Below are positions 1 through 6,987 of a stretch of 19,471 nucleotides of DNA, in pieces. This stretch comes from JBCCTX01 sp964468435 (GTDB lineage: Bacteria > Bacteroidota > Bacteroidia > J057). Below the pieces are notes generated by a model. The model worked only from the letters and a program-made list of their open reading frames with translations, made no database searches and was not told where the DNA came from. The stretch covers positions 1-19,471 of the forward strand of contig CAYXVE010000078.1 in the NCBI GenBank assembly GCA_964468435.1, given 5' to 3'. Both the position numbers and the translations under genes were made by a program. Position 1 is the stretch's first letter; every line of letters begins with the position of its first letter.

Positions 1-353
1 AACCCCGGCAGCGTGTCCGAGACAGAAGTACTGGTACGAGTAATGATCGCTCCGTTAATACCCAGATTGAACAATCATAAAATACCAGAGCTGGTGAGAT
101 CTGCTGCTAATCATGGAGCCGATGGAGTAGGATACTCACTGGTAAGATTGAACAGTGCAGGACATCTTAGAGAACCAGATCGGGAAGTATGATCTCAACC
201 ATACTGAAAAAGGATTGAATTAGATTAGTTCACATCATGGAGGGAGGTTAAACAACAGTGATTTTGGTAGCAGGATGCGGGTAAGTGGAAGAATCGTAGC
301 ATCTATTTCAAGCTGTATCGACTTTTCAGGAGCAAATTCTTTGGTAAAAAAAG
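1..353 (+). pseudogene. Decayed 3' fragment of a PA0069-family radical SAM protein
   Basis: Frame 1 reads open from base 1 to a stop at 190-192 and contains VMIAPLIPRLNNHKIPELV followed by a GADGVGYSLVRLN stretch. From memory, this resembles the C-terminal half of PA0069-family radical SAM proteins (related to spore photoproduct lyase), which carry a VAPVIPGLNDHEIP-like segment and then an AGA..xGYxxxRLN-like segment. Past the stop the similarity continues in frame 2, with HHGGRLNNSDFGSRMR (about 239-286), and then shifts frame again to YFKLYRLFRSKFFG (about 303-344). The in-frame stops, at least two frameshifts and an apparent short internal deletion after RLN indicate a pseudogene. The CxxxCxxC iron-sulfur motif would lie left of the window. 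Family assignment rests on remembered motifs, not on a database search. Confidence 0.6.
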
Positions 354-389
354 AGGCCGGCGTACAACACCGGAGTATATCGCCGGCCT
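343..389 (-). terminator. Strong intrinsic terminator of the small membrane-protein gene
   Basis: On the minus strand a 9-bp GC-rich perfect stem, AGGCCGGCG/CGCCGGCCT (389-381 with 362-354), encloses an 18-nt loop and is followed by a T-rich run (352-343). The stem starts inside the stop codon (388-390) of the minus-strand gene, so it ends that transcript. No T-run follows on the + strand, so it is not bidirectional. Confidence 0.85.
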
Positions 390-777
390 ATCGATGGGCA
401 ATTGCGTCTTTTTTGATCATAGCTTTTACCCAGGGTCTAAGGGCCTGATAACAGTCTATATCCATGGATACTGATCCCATAAAGGTGGTATCAATAGTCT
501 CTCTAATAGATATCCTTCCACTACTATATTTGTAGCGGTTGCGTACGGTGCTAACCAGAAACACATCTTTTTTTCTGCCATTAATTTGACAGATTACTGT
601 AGCACTCTGCTGCTCCTGCTGATCCAGGAGAATATCTTGATCCTGACTAGTCAGGAATTCTCGCCCCTGGTTGGTACAGGCATCTATCCATATATTAAGG
701 CTCAGGCCTATGATGATGATGGTAATCAAACGCAGGATTATAAGCCTCCAGGGAGGTTTTTGTTTCACAAAAGCCAT
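388..777 (-). CDS. Small membrane-anchored hypothetical protein (129 aa)
   Basis: I do not recognise this protein. It starts at ATG 777. A short basic N-terminus (KQKPPWR) precedes one hydrophobic segment (about residues 11-30, rich in Ile and Leu), which is either a signal anchor or an uncleaved signal. The remaining ~95 residues are polar, with two Cys (C34 just after the anchor and C62) plus a third near residue 109. This suggests an extracytoplasmic domain of about 10 kDa. The stop codon overlaps a strong intrinsic terminator, which supports real expression in this orientation. It lies 120 nt downstream of the membrane SLT-domain gene on the same strand and may share its transcript. No function is proposed. 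Confidence 0.6.
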   Translation of the reverse strand: MAFVKQKPPWRLIILRLITIIIIGLSLNIWIDACTNQGREFLTSQDQDILLDQQEQQSATVICQINGRKKDVFLVSTVRNRYKYSSGRISIRETIDTTFMGSVSMDIDCYQALRPWVKAMIKKDAIAHR

Positions 778-897
778 AAACTTGAATATCTGAATTTTTA
801 AAAATGGTAAATAATACTACGTGTTAAAAGCTTTTTTTAAGCGATTTTAAACATGAATTATACGCATCCGGAGTCGTTGACATGAAACAGATTTATA

Positions 898-1800
898 TCA
901 ATTCAATTTTTTGATTTGATAAGCATCAGCGTAAAGTCGTGCCATGCGGCGGTCTATGTCGCTTACACTTACTCTGCCATCACGGTTTTCATCCAGACCA
1001 GAATTCAACCGGTACCTTTGAGAAGGTTTTGCATACAAGGTGTAGCAATAATCCTTACCTATGGCTTTTGGATACAAAATTGCGAGATAGAGATCTGTCA
1101 GGGTATTGTAATCACCATAAACCTCTCTTACATTCTGAAGATAAGCATAGACGAGATCCATCTGGTCTACGGCAGACATATTCCGTATGTCTGACATATA
1201 GAGATTAGTCCCGAGCTTACGGTTGAGATCTTTTACTGTAGGCACAATAAACTGAATCAGCCCCGTGGCACCGCTGCCTTTATGATTTACTGCTGCCGGA
1301 TTGAACTTCGACTCTGAATACATGACAGACATCAACCATTCTGCGGGAACGTCTAATAATCCTGCTACTGATTTCACTTTTTCTTCGAAAGCAAACACAT
1401 CCGATATGTGAATGCTTGCCTCATCAATTAAATACAAACTGGGTGCTGATTTTCCCAGGAAACCGCTTTCAGCGGTATGATCATCTTTTTTGCTAATACT
1501 ATAAGTAAGTAAATTACTTAAAGCAATTAATGCCAACACAAAACCGATTCCCTTCTTACTAATCACAGGTTTTGTTGGCTTGTGTCGCACCAGGTAAAAT
1601 CCTGAGTTGCGATCATAACTTGTTTTGGGTCCAAAAATACGCATACAAACAACAATTAAAGACGTAACACATTTGATTACTAGTTGCAATAGTAAAAATG
1701 CTAACAAAATTACTAAATTGCAAGTGTAGACCGCAAATGTACTAATATTTTTGGAAATAGTCATTATTATACTAACAATTTTGGGATTTTTTGTCTGCAT
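898..1800 (-). CDS. Membrane-tethered SLT-domain (lytic transglycosylase-like) protein with EF-hand loop
   Basis: A 300-aa protein with an SLT/GH23-like domain at about residues 138-250. YSESKFNPAAV supplies the catalytic glutamate (E163), and GSGATGLIQF (175-184) matches the family's GxxGLxQ signature. This domain would cleave the glycan strand of peptidoglycan. At the C-terminus, DENRDGRVSVSD (270-281) is a canonical EF-hand/dockerin-type calcium loop: D270, N272, D274, G275 and D281 are all in place. Two hydrophobic segments (about 20-52 and 84-101) flank a loop rich in Lys and Arg (59-83). By the positive-inside rule that loop is cytoplasmic, giving an N-out/C-out topology with the enzyme domain in the periplasm. 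It has no cleavable signal peptide. Met13 is an alternative start. Its upstream region (1801-2427) is gene-free and holds a perfect palindrome at 1933-1953. Confidence 0.87.
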   Translation of the reverse strand: MQTKNPKIVSIIMTISKNISTFAVYTCNLVILLAFLLLQLVIKCVTSLIVVCMRIFGPKTSYDRNSGFYLVRHKPTKPVISKKGIGFVLALIALSNLLTYSISKKDDHTAESGFLGKSAPSLYLIDEASIHISDVFAFEEKVKSVAGLLDVPAEWLMSVMYSESKFNPAAVNHKGSGATGLIQFIVPTVKDLNRKLGTNLYMSDIRNMSAVDQMDLVYAYLQNVREVYGDYNTLTDLYLAILYPKAIGKDYCYTLYAKPSQRYRLNSGLDENRDGRVSVSDIDRRMARLYADAYQIKKLN

Positions 1801-1932
1801 ACATTGTTAAATTACTCATCTCTCAAATTAATCACAACTGCTTCCTACGAGATCTTTCCACTTTTGTACGGATCAGTTGTCGAAGACAGTTTGCAGCCTG
1901 TAATTGATCACACATTTTGCAGGGATAGCTTT

Positions 1933-1953
1933 GTAGAATACCGTGTATTCTAC
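1933..1953. repeat. Perfect 9-bp inverted repeat, operator-like
   Basis: GTAGAATAC and GTATTCTAC are perfect reverse complements separated by CGT. No T-run follows on either strand, so it does not look like a terminator. It sits about 133 bp upstream of the SLT gene start. A binding site for a dimeric regulator or a small RNA hairpin are both possible. Confidence 0.6.
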
Positions 1954-1965
1954 CATAACGCAGAA

Positions 1966-1982
1966 CTGCTCATTGAGAGCAG
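1966..1982. repeat. Second short inverted repeat next to the 1933-1953 palindrome
   Basis: CTGCTC and GAGCAG form a perfect 6-bp stem around the loop ATTGA, 12 nt from the preceding palindrome. Two consecutive hairpins could be part of one structured RNA, but a 6-bp stem is also easily found by chance. Confidence 0.35.
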
Positions 1983-2414
1983 ACCTCTATCATTGGGGTT
2001 GACATAAAACATCCCAGAGTAAGATTCCTGAAGCCCATTAGCTTTGAGTAAGACCTTTTGCATATCTATCCATGATCATTTTTTTATTGTGATGTTGGCA
2101 TATGGTTAATCTTTGTAATGATAAATTTATTTAATTAAAAATATTGCAATACCTTATAATCAAAAAGATGAAATTATTACGTCAATAAGAGGATTTAAAA
2201 AATCTGGAAAGGTTTAAAGGGCAGGGAAAAAATGTGATTTTTTGGGGGATATTTGACACATTTCTCAAGACTTAAATGAAATCGATGCCTATTGCACGGA
2301 CGCCCGAACTGCTAAGCCTATTGTACAACAGGCCTGGAACAAGGTGGGAGGTGCTATGTATCTACCTACCTTTTAGCGTAACGTGGCTACATCATAGATG
2401 GATATCTAAGTAAA

Positions 2415-2428
2415 CGTGAGCATCTCAC
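2415..2428 (-). terminator. Weak hairpin at the end of the acyl-CoA dehydrogenase gene
   Basis: On the minus strand, GTGAG-ATG-CTCAC (2428-2416) begins at the last base of the stop codon and is followed by GTTTACTT. The stem is short (5 bp, 3-nt loop) and the T-run is interrupted, so this is a possible but weak terminator. Confidence 0.3.
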
Positions 2429-3603
2429 TACTTTAGGACGCCACGGGCGATGACGAGCTTCTGAATTTCAGAGGTTCCTTCACCAATGGTGCAAAGCTTG
2501 GCATCCCGGTAGTATTTCTCGACAGGATACTCCTTGATATATCCATATCCACCGTGGATTTGAACGGCTTCATTGGCGATGGCTACTGCGGTCTCACTGG
2601 CATATAACTTAGCCATAGCACTTTGCTGGCTTACTTTCTGACCGTTGTTGATGGTATCAGCCGCACGGAAAGTCAGCAGTTTGCTGGCTTCTATCCTGGT
2701 ATGCATGTCTGCTAGCTTAAATGAAATAGCCTGAAAATCAATGATAGGTCTTTCAAATTGTTTGCGCTCCATTGCATATTGTAAGGCGGCATCAAATGCA
2801 CCTTCTGCAATTCCGATCGAAAGTGCAGCAATGGATATGCGTCCTCCATCCAGTACAGTCAGGGACTGCTTGAATCCGTCTCCAATACTTCCCAGTACCT
2901 GAGACTCATGTATGCGGCAGTCTTCAAAAATAAGCTCCGTTGTCTCGGATGATCTCATACCAAGCTTATCTTCTTTTCTGCCATGGGTAAAGCCGGGAGT
3001 ACCCTTTTCAATCACGAAGGCAGTAGCATTATTGCGAGTGCGTGGTTCGCCCGTTCGAGCAATTACTACCGCTACATGACCTGATTTTCCATGTGTGATG
3101 AAATTTTTGGAACCATTTAATACCCAATGAGAACCATCTTTAACAGCTGTGGTATGCATATTCCCTGCATCTGATCCTGTGTTGGGTTCTGTAAGCCCCC
3201 ATGCGCCAATCCATTCACCTGTAGCCAGTTTAGGTAGATATTTCTTCTTCTGTTCTTCATTCCCAAACTTCATGATATGTCCCGTACAAAGTGAATTATG
3301 AGCGGCCATCGATAAACTAATACCTCCACATATTTTTCCCAGTTCTATAATGGCTGTCGCATATTCAAAATATCCAAAACCCGAACCCCCATATTCTTCG
3401 GGGACGAGTACGCCCATAAGTCCCATTTCACCCAACTCATGAAAAATTTCTACAGGAAATTCCTGCGTTTCATCATAGTACTTTACTACTTCCCTTAATC
3501 GCTCATCACCATATCTGCGAATCATATCCTGAATCAACAGCTGATTCTCGTTGAGGGTAAAATCCATCCCCCTTGGCTTGTTCAATATCGTCTGGTCTAT
3601 CAT
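2428..3603 (-). CDS. Acyl-CoA dehydrogenase, FAD-dependent
   Basis: This is the first enzyme type of fatty-acid beta-oxidation or branched-chain amino-acid breakdown. It oxidises an acyl-CoA to the 2,3-enoyl-CoA using FAD and passes electrons to ETF. The 391-aa product has the expected N-terminal helical domain, the family signature WGLTEPNTGSDAGNM (135-149) in the flavin/substrate-binding beta domain, and a C-terminal helical domain. IHGGYGYIKEYPVEKYYRDA is typical of the family. GEGTSEIQ near the C-terminus carries the probable catalytic base E375, at the position used by short- and medium-chain enzymes rather than the isovaleryl type. Met13 (base 3567) would give a 379-aa protein closer to the family norm, beginning MDFTLNENQ. 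However, the AG-rich stretch directly abuts that ATG, and the upstream ATG has an A-rich leader, so the start is undecided. Chain-length specificity cannot be read from the sequence. It sits 111 nt downstream of apt on the same strand. Confidence 0.95.
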   Translation of the reverse strand: MIDQTILNKPRGMDFTLNENQLLIQDMIRRYGDERLREVVKYYDETQEFPVEIFHELGEMGLMGVLVPEEYGGSGFGYFEYATAIIELGKICGGISLSMAAHNSLCTGHIMKFGNEEQKKKYLPKLATGEWIGAWGLTEPNTGSDAGNMHTTAVKDGSHWVLNGSKNFITHGKSGHVAVVIARTGEPRTRNNATAFVIEKGTPGFTHGRKEDKLGMRSSETTELIFEDCRIHESQVLGSIGDGFKQSLTVLDGGRISIAALSIGIAEGAFDAALQYAMERKQFERPIIDFQAISFKLADMHTRIEASKLLTFRAADTINNGQKVSQQSAMAKLYASETAVAIANEAVQIHGGYGYIKEYPVEKYYRDAKLCTIGEGTSEIQKLVIARGVLK

Positions 3604-3714
3604 CTCTATTTTTTACTTAATCATTGCATAAAATATACTGAAATTAAAAAATTAGCAAGGCAATTTTTGAGTATCATAGGTATCCACCATTTAAATAAGT
3701 TGATGAAAGCTATG

Positions 3715-4251
3715 CTATTGATCGTAATGTAGCAGTGAGTGAATATCCTGGGTAAAAGGCGAAAGCTTCTCCATTCCATTTAAAAAGCGCAAATGGATCA
3801 GAAAACTGAATCCAACTACTATGGCATCGAGTTTTTTGACCAATGATGCAGCTGCGGAAGCTGTACCTCCTGTGGCCAGGAGGTCGTCATGTATGATGAT
3901 ACGATCGCCAGGCTCTATGGCATGAGTTGTAGATTCTAGTACTGCTTCACCGTATTCCAGGGCATATGAAACAGATACTGTCTCAGGAGGTAGTTTCCCT
4001 TTTTTTCTCACCATAATGAATCCCGCATCCAAATTTACAGCTAACTGCGGCCCAAATAAAAATCCTCTGCTATCAATTCCTACCACCTTTGTTACGTGTT
4101 TATCAGTCCAGGGGTTTGACAGAGCAGATGGAATTTCCTGTATGAGCTGAGTGTTGAGGAAAATGGGTGAAATATCTTTAAAATTAACCCCATTGACGGG
4201 GAAATCAGGGACTTCTCTGATGTGTGATTTCAGGGTTTGTGTGAGATTCAT
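3715..4251 (-). CDS. apt: Adenine phosphoribosyltransferase
   Basis: A cytoplasmic purine-salvage enzyme that converts adenine and PRPP to AMP and pyrophosphate. The 178-aa length is normal. The PRPP-binding motif IIIHDDLLATGGTA lies at 118-131. The N-terminal DFPVNGVNFKDISPIF segment (16-31) and GIDSRGFLFGPQLA (58-71) are typical of bacterial Apt. EYGEAVLE (99-106) matches the conserved loop carrying the acidic residue. Its ATG overlaps the stop of the upstream helix-hairpin-helix gene as ATGA (4251-4248), so the two are probably translationally coupled, although their roles have no obvious link. No clear terminator follows the stop. Confidence 0.97.
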   Translation of the reverse strand: MNLTQTLKSHIREVPDFPVNGVNFKDISPIFLNTQLIQEIPSALSNPWTDKHVTKVVGIDSRGFLFGPQLAVNLDAGFIMVRKKGKLPPETVSVSYALEYGEAVLESTTHAIEPGDRIIIHDDLLATGGTASAAASLVKKLDAIVVGFSFLIHLRFLNGMEKLSPFTQDIHSLLHYDQ

Positions 4252-5438
4252 ATTTTGAAATATAGTTTCATGTCGGAAAGCGTTGCTTTATCCAGCACGC
4301 CATTTAGTTCTTCCCAGCGGTCGATCCGCCGTAGCTTGGTCCGCAGTTGGATCAGTTGTTGTACTTGTTCTTCATTCCAAAATGGATAATATTTAAACTT
4401 CCATTCGGGTACCATATTCAGGTCCAGCCTGGGATAAGAACTGAGATCCCCTACAAAGATATGTGATTTTATCAATTCCCATCGCTTTGGGTTCATTCCA
4501 TACACTGATTGCAGATACTCCTTTTTGGCAAAATATCCGATGATCGATCGATACTTGATAATCCTACTTGCCATACCCGGATCTACTCCTGGTAGCTGTT
4601 TCAGACTTGCGGAATCTGATACGTTGATATTGATGCTGAGATGGGGATCTACAGTAGGAGAGACGGATCTCGAATAGGATTGGGCTGGGTAATGATTTTT
4701 TGAATTCGAGGATTGAGCAGTATCATGCGTGAAGTAAGGCTTTTGAGAAGATGTATCCTGGCCTTCAAAAAAGGTAGAATCCATCTTCAAAGCAAAGGTA
4801 TCCAGCTTCAGGTAAGGCAGTATTTGCTGATAGGTATCCTCAGGAAGTCCATAAACTTTTTTGAGTTCTTCAATCTGGGAAAACCCTTTTTTGATAGCCC
4901 GGAACTTTACAATTCTCTTACTAAGTACCTGGCCTATACCTGGAAGGGTCTTCCACTCATTGGTATCTGCTGTATTGATTCCAATGGGTGAAACGGTTTG
5001 GGGCTCGAAATCAGACCAGGATTTGGGGTAAAATGTATTTTCACTGCTTGGCTTGGCAACGTTCAGCTTTGTGGAATCCAGGTAGAGATAAGGCTTCATA
5101 TGTACCCATACCGAGTCAGACAGTCCATAAACACTGTGTAAGTCTTCAATTTCTGAAAATCCCTGTATAGCCTGGCGGTATTTTACGATACGTTGACTGA
5201 GCACTGAACCTATACCAGGCAACTTTTTCCATTCCTCCGGGGTAGCAGTATTGATCTCTACCAACTGCATGGAGACAGGATGATCCTGCATGTCTGGTAT
5301 ATGAAATACATTTGGAGAAGGTTTCAACCAGGTGAAATACATATACTGAAGTTGGAATATGCCAGATATGATGGACAGTAAGATTACGATACCTCTCTTT
5401 TGTAGGTGTGTAAAGGAAAATGGAGTTCGAGCAGACAT
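4248..5438 (-). CDS. Membrane-anchored protein with four helix-hairpin-helix (ComEA-like) repeats
   Basis: This 396-aa protein has one hydrophobic segment (about 15-37) followed by a large, probably periplasmic, part. That part carries repeats of the ComEA-type HhH module, which in ComEA binds DNA non-specifically. Repeat 1 (60-121) and repeat 2 (152-213) keep the full INTA..EW..LPGIG..L..RIVK(Y/F)R pattern and are near copies of each other. Repeat 3 (269-330) has a changed hairpin (LPGVDPGMA). Repeat 4 (337-395) retains only the general shape (LDLN...YYPFWNEEQ). Linkers at 122-150 and 214-268 are Ser- and Pro-rich and of low complexity. In the same direction, the degenerate kinase-like gene ends 34 nt upstream and apt overlaps its 3' end by 4 nt. 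Family knowledge suggests DNA binding, perhaps in DNA uptake, but no pilus or ComEC gene is present here. The progressive decay suggests repeats 3 and 4 may serve protein contacts rather than DNA. Confidence 0.9.
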   Translation of the reverse strand: MSARTPFSFTHLQKRGIVILLSIISGIFQLQYMYFTWLKPSPNVFHIPDMQDHPVSMQLVEINTATPEEWKKLPGIGSVLSQRIVKYRQAIQGFSEIEDLHSVYGLSDSVWVHMKPYLYLDSTKLNVAKPSSENTFYPKSWSDFEPQTVSPIGINTADTNEWKTLPGIGQVLSKRIVKFRAIKKGFSQIEELKKVYGLPEDTYQQILPYLKLDTFALKMDSTFFEGQDTSSQKPYFTHDTAQSSNSKNHYPAQSYSRSVSPTVDPHLSININVSDSASLKQLPGVDPGMASRIIKYRSIIGYFAKKEYLQSVYGMNPKRWELIKSHIFVGDLSSYPRLDLNMVPEWKFKYYPFWNEEQVQQLIQLRTKLRRIDRWEELNGVLDKATLSDMKLYFKI

Positions 5439-5472
5439 GAATAACCAGATTTATTGCGTTTTTATAAAAACG

Positions 5473-6870
5473 TCAATTGGCCGGTGTTTCTTTTGCGAGT
5501 TGTTTGGGAAGTTGGATAGGAAGGGAAAATGTAAAAATATTGCCCGAATCGGGTTCTTCCAGGACGTTGAGTTGTGCATGAAGTGCCTCGATTTTTTTGC
5601 TGGCGACTTTAAGCAGGTGTCCGTCGATATGCCCCCCATTATCCTGAATGATGAATTTCACAAAATTTCGATCCTGATTGACTGCAATAAATATATGAGG
5701 TTTCTTCTGCTCAATTTTCTGACGGTGTATGATACTTAGCAAGATGTGTTTGATAGCTGAGGAAAGGATCTGGACATCTGTATGAAAATCTTCTACGGGC
5801 TGTATATGCGTTTGAATTTCCATCTTAGTGGAATCGATATGGTTTTCAATATTTTCCACGATCAGGGGGATCAGGGAAGTGATTTCTACTTTTTCGACGT
5901 GTAGGGGGATATGTTCTTTACTGCTACCATTTTCAGCACCTGACATGGATGACCAGGTGGTAGAACGGTAGGTGCTGAGATTGGCATCGCGAAGGGTAAG
6001 TAGCAAGCCATCACCTTTAGCAGTTTGAACTTTGTTGATATAAATCTCAAACTTGAGGGGTTGCTGACGATTCACATTGAGTTGGCAAAGGCATCTCTCC
6101 TGCACGTGGTATTCAGCAGTTTCGAAACGTTTGATCAGAAAGTCGCGGTTGAGACCTAGGAGATCCAGTAATGCCTGACCCGTTATTTCTGTTCTGTTGA
6201 AGATGTAGGAGAGAAACTTGTGGGCTGCCTGATTTTTATAGGAGATATGGTTGCAATTATCTGAAAGAATAAAGACAGCATCGGAGTGGCGGTTGAGGAA
6301 AATGGATAAGAGATCCTTATATTCATATTCCTGTTGTCGTTTTTCCTCTCTGATCCATGTAACTATTCCTGCTGCAAAGGTAAATAGGGTAAAAGTACTG
6401 ATAAACATAAAGCGATCGAAGTACAGGGGAGGAGCTGAAAATACGGAAATGATGAGCAGTATCAAGCTCGACAAAGCAAAGAGTACGTATTCGATAAAGC
6501 TTTGAAAGGACATCGAAAATAAAACATGAGCTGCGAGTAAGATTAGGGTATGATGAGGCTCGAAATGAGTGAGAAAAGCCAGATATACAGCAGCAAGATA
6601 CATAAACAGGTAAACGAAGGTCGCATAATCATGTATGTAATGATTAATACGGTTAGAAATGCTGGAAGTCAATACAATTCCCCAAGCAATAACTGCTACA
6701 CCGAGATACAGGTAAAAAGGCGAATAAACATCCGGGATGAACAATTGAAGCAGCATACCAATGAGACAACTCCAGATCCCCAGACCTGTCAAGACCAGTT
6801 TCTGTCTGAACTTTGCAGATGATTGTTGTGATGTCAACCGCCTAAGTGCATTATGTGTGTAAAACTTCAC
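5473..6870 (-). CDS. Six-TM, PAS-like membrane protein with a degenerate histidine-kinase ATPase domain
   Basis: The start is GTG at 6870. In frame upstream there is only a stop and no ATG. Six hydrophobic segments (about 26-44, 53-71, 84-101, 107-122, 126-144, 153-172) form an N-terminal sensor-type membrane domain. A short basic/acidic linker leads to a PAS-like region (about 185-295, starting FLNRHSDAVFILSDNC). The C-terminal region (325-451) has the outline of a HATPase_c fold: IIQDNGG (407-413) resembles the G1 box (DxG), and GNIFTFSLPI (443-452) resembles the closing G-x-x-F-T-F-x-L-P strand. Key parts are missing. I find no H-box with a phosphoacceptor His in an SHELRTP-like context. 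The N-box Asn is absent (SSAIKHILLSIIHRQ), and there is no G2 glycine motif. It may be a pseudokinase or a ligand-sensing scaffold. It is first in a tight minus-strand set with the HhH gene and apt. Confidence 0.78.
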   Translation of the reverse strand: MKFYTHNALRRLTSQQSSAKFRQKLVLTGLGIWSCLIGMLLQLFIPDVYSPFYLYLGVAVIAWGIVLTSSISNRINHYIHDYATFVYLFMYLAAVYLAFLTHFEPHHTLILLAAHVLFSMSFQSFIEYVLFALSSLILLIISVFSAPPLYFDRFMFISTFTLFTFAAGIVTWIREEKRQQEYEYKDLLSIFLNRHSDAVFILSDNCNHISYKNQAAHKFLSYIFNRTEITGQALLDLLGLNRDFLIKRFETAEYHVQERCLCQLNVNRQQPLKFEIYINKVQTAKGDGLLLTLRDANLSTYRSTTWSSMSGAENGSSKEHIPLHVEKVEITSLIPLIVENIENHIDSTKMEIQTHIQPVEDFHTDVQILSSAIKHILLSIIHRQKIEQKKPHIFIAVNQDRNFVKFIIQDNGGHIDGHLLKVASKKIEALHAQLNVLEEPDSGNIFTFSLPIQLPKQLAKETPAN

Positions 6871-6932
6871 CGCTATTCTACTAACAACAAATTGGCAATG
6901 TCAGATTATGCAGAATTTTATATTCATACACT

Positions 6933-6940
6933 CAAAAATA
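6933..6940 (-). promoter_or_regulatory. Candidate -7 element for the kinase-like/HhH/apt set
   Basis: The minus strand reads TATTTTTG, an exact match to the Bacteroidota -7 consensus TAnnTTTG, about 63 bp upstream of the GTG start at 6870. I see no good TTTG -33 box at the usual spacing, so support is partial. Confidence 0.4.
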
Positions 6941-6987
6941 CATATAAATTGGAATATACTCATCATTGGGCGGATCATTGTAAGATT

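Larger units (their letters stand above)
1801..2427. other. 627-bp intergenic region with hairpins but no convincing gene
   Basis: No reading frame here matches anything I recognise. Two adjacent perfect inverted repeats lie at 1933-1953 and 1966-1982. The stretch 2078-2230 is AT-rich. Around 2280-2373 two overlapping + strand frames stay open; one begins MPIARTPELLSLLYNRPG and the other contains EIDAYCTDARTAKPIVQQAW. Either could be a gene remnant, but I cannot assign a family. The region separates the acyl-CoA dehydrogenase gene from the SLT gene. Confidence 0.5.

Noticed and set aside
898..1800. Phage-derived lysin or tail lysozyme locus
   Set aside because: SLT plus EF-hand tails can occur in phage proteins, but no phage structural, integrase or holin genes surround this one. 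Its membrane anchors fit a cellular enzyme better.
1804..2007. A 67-codon + strand ORF just beyond the SLT gene start
   Set aside because: It has no recognisable motif or leader, and it contains the two inverted repeats. The TATTTTTG at 1746-1753 that could drive it lies inside the opposing gene, with the nearest TTG 25 bases away. I treat it as chance.
5473..6870. Active two-component histidine kinase
   Set aside because: The phospho-accepting His motif, the N-box Asn and the G2 motif are not visible, and there is no response-regulator gene nearby.
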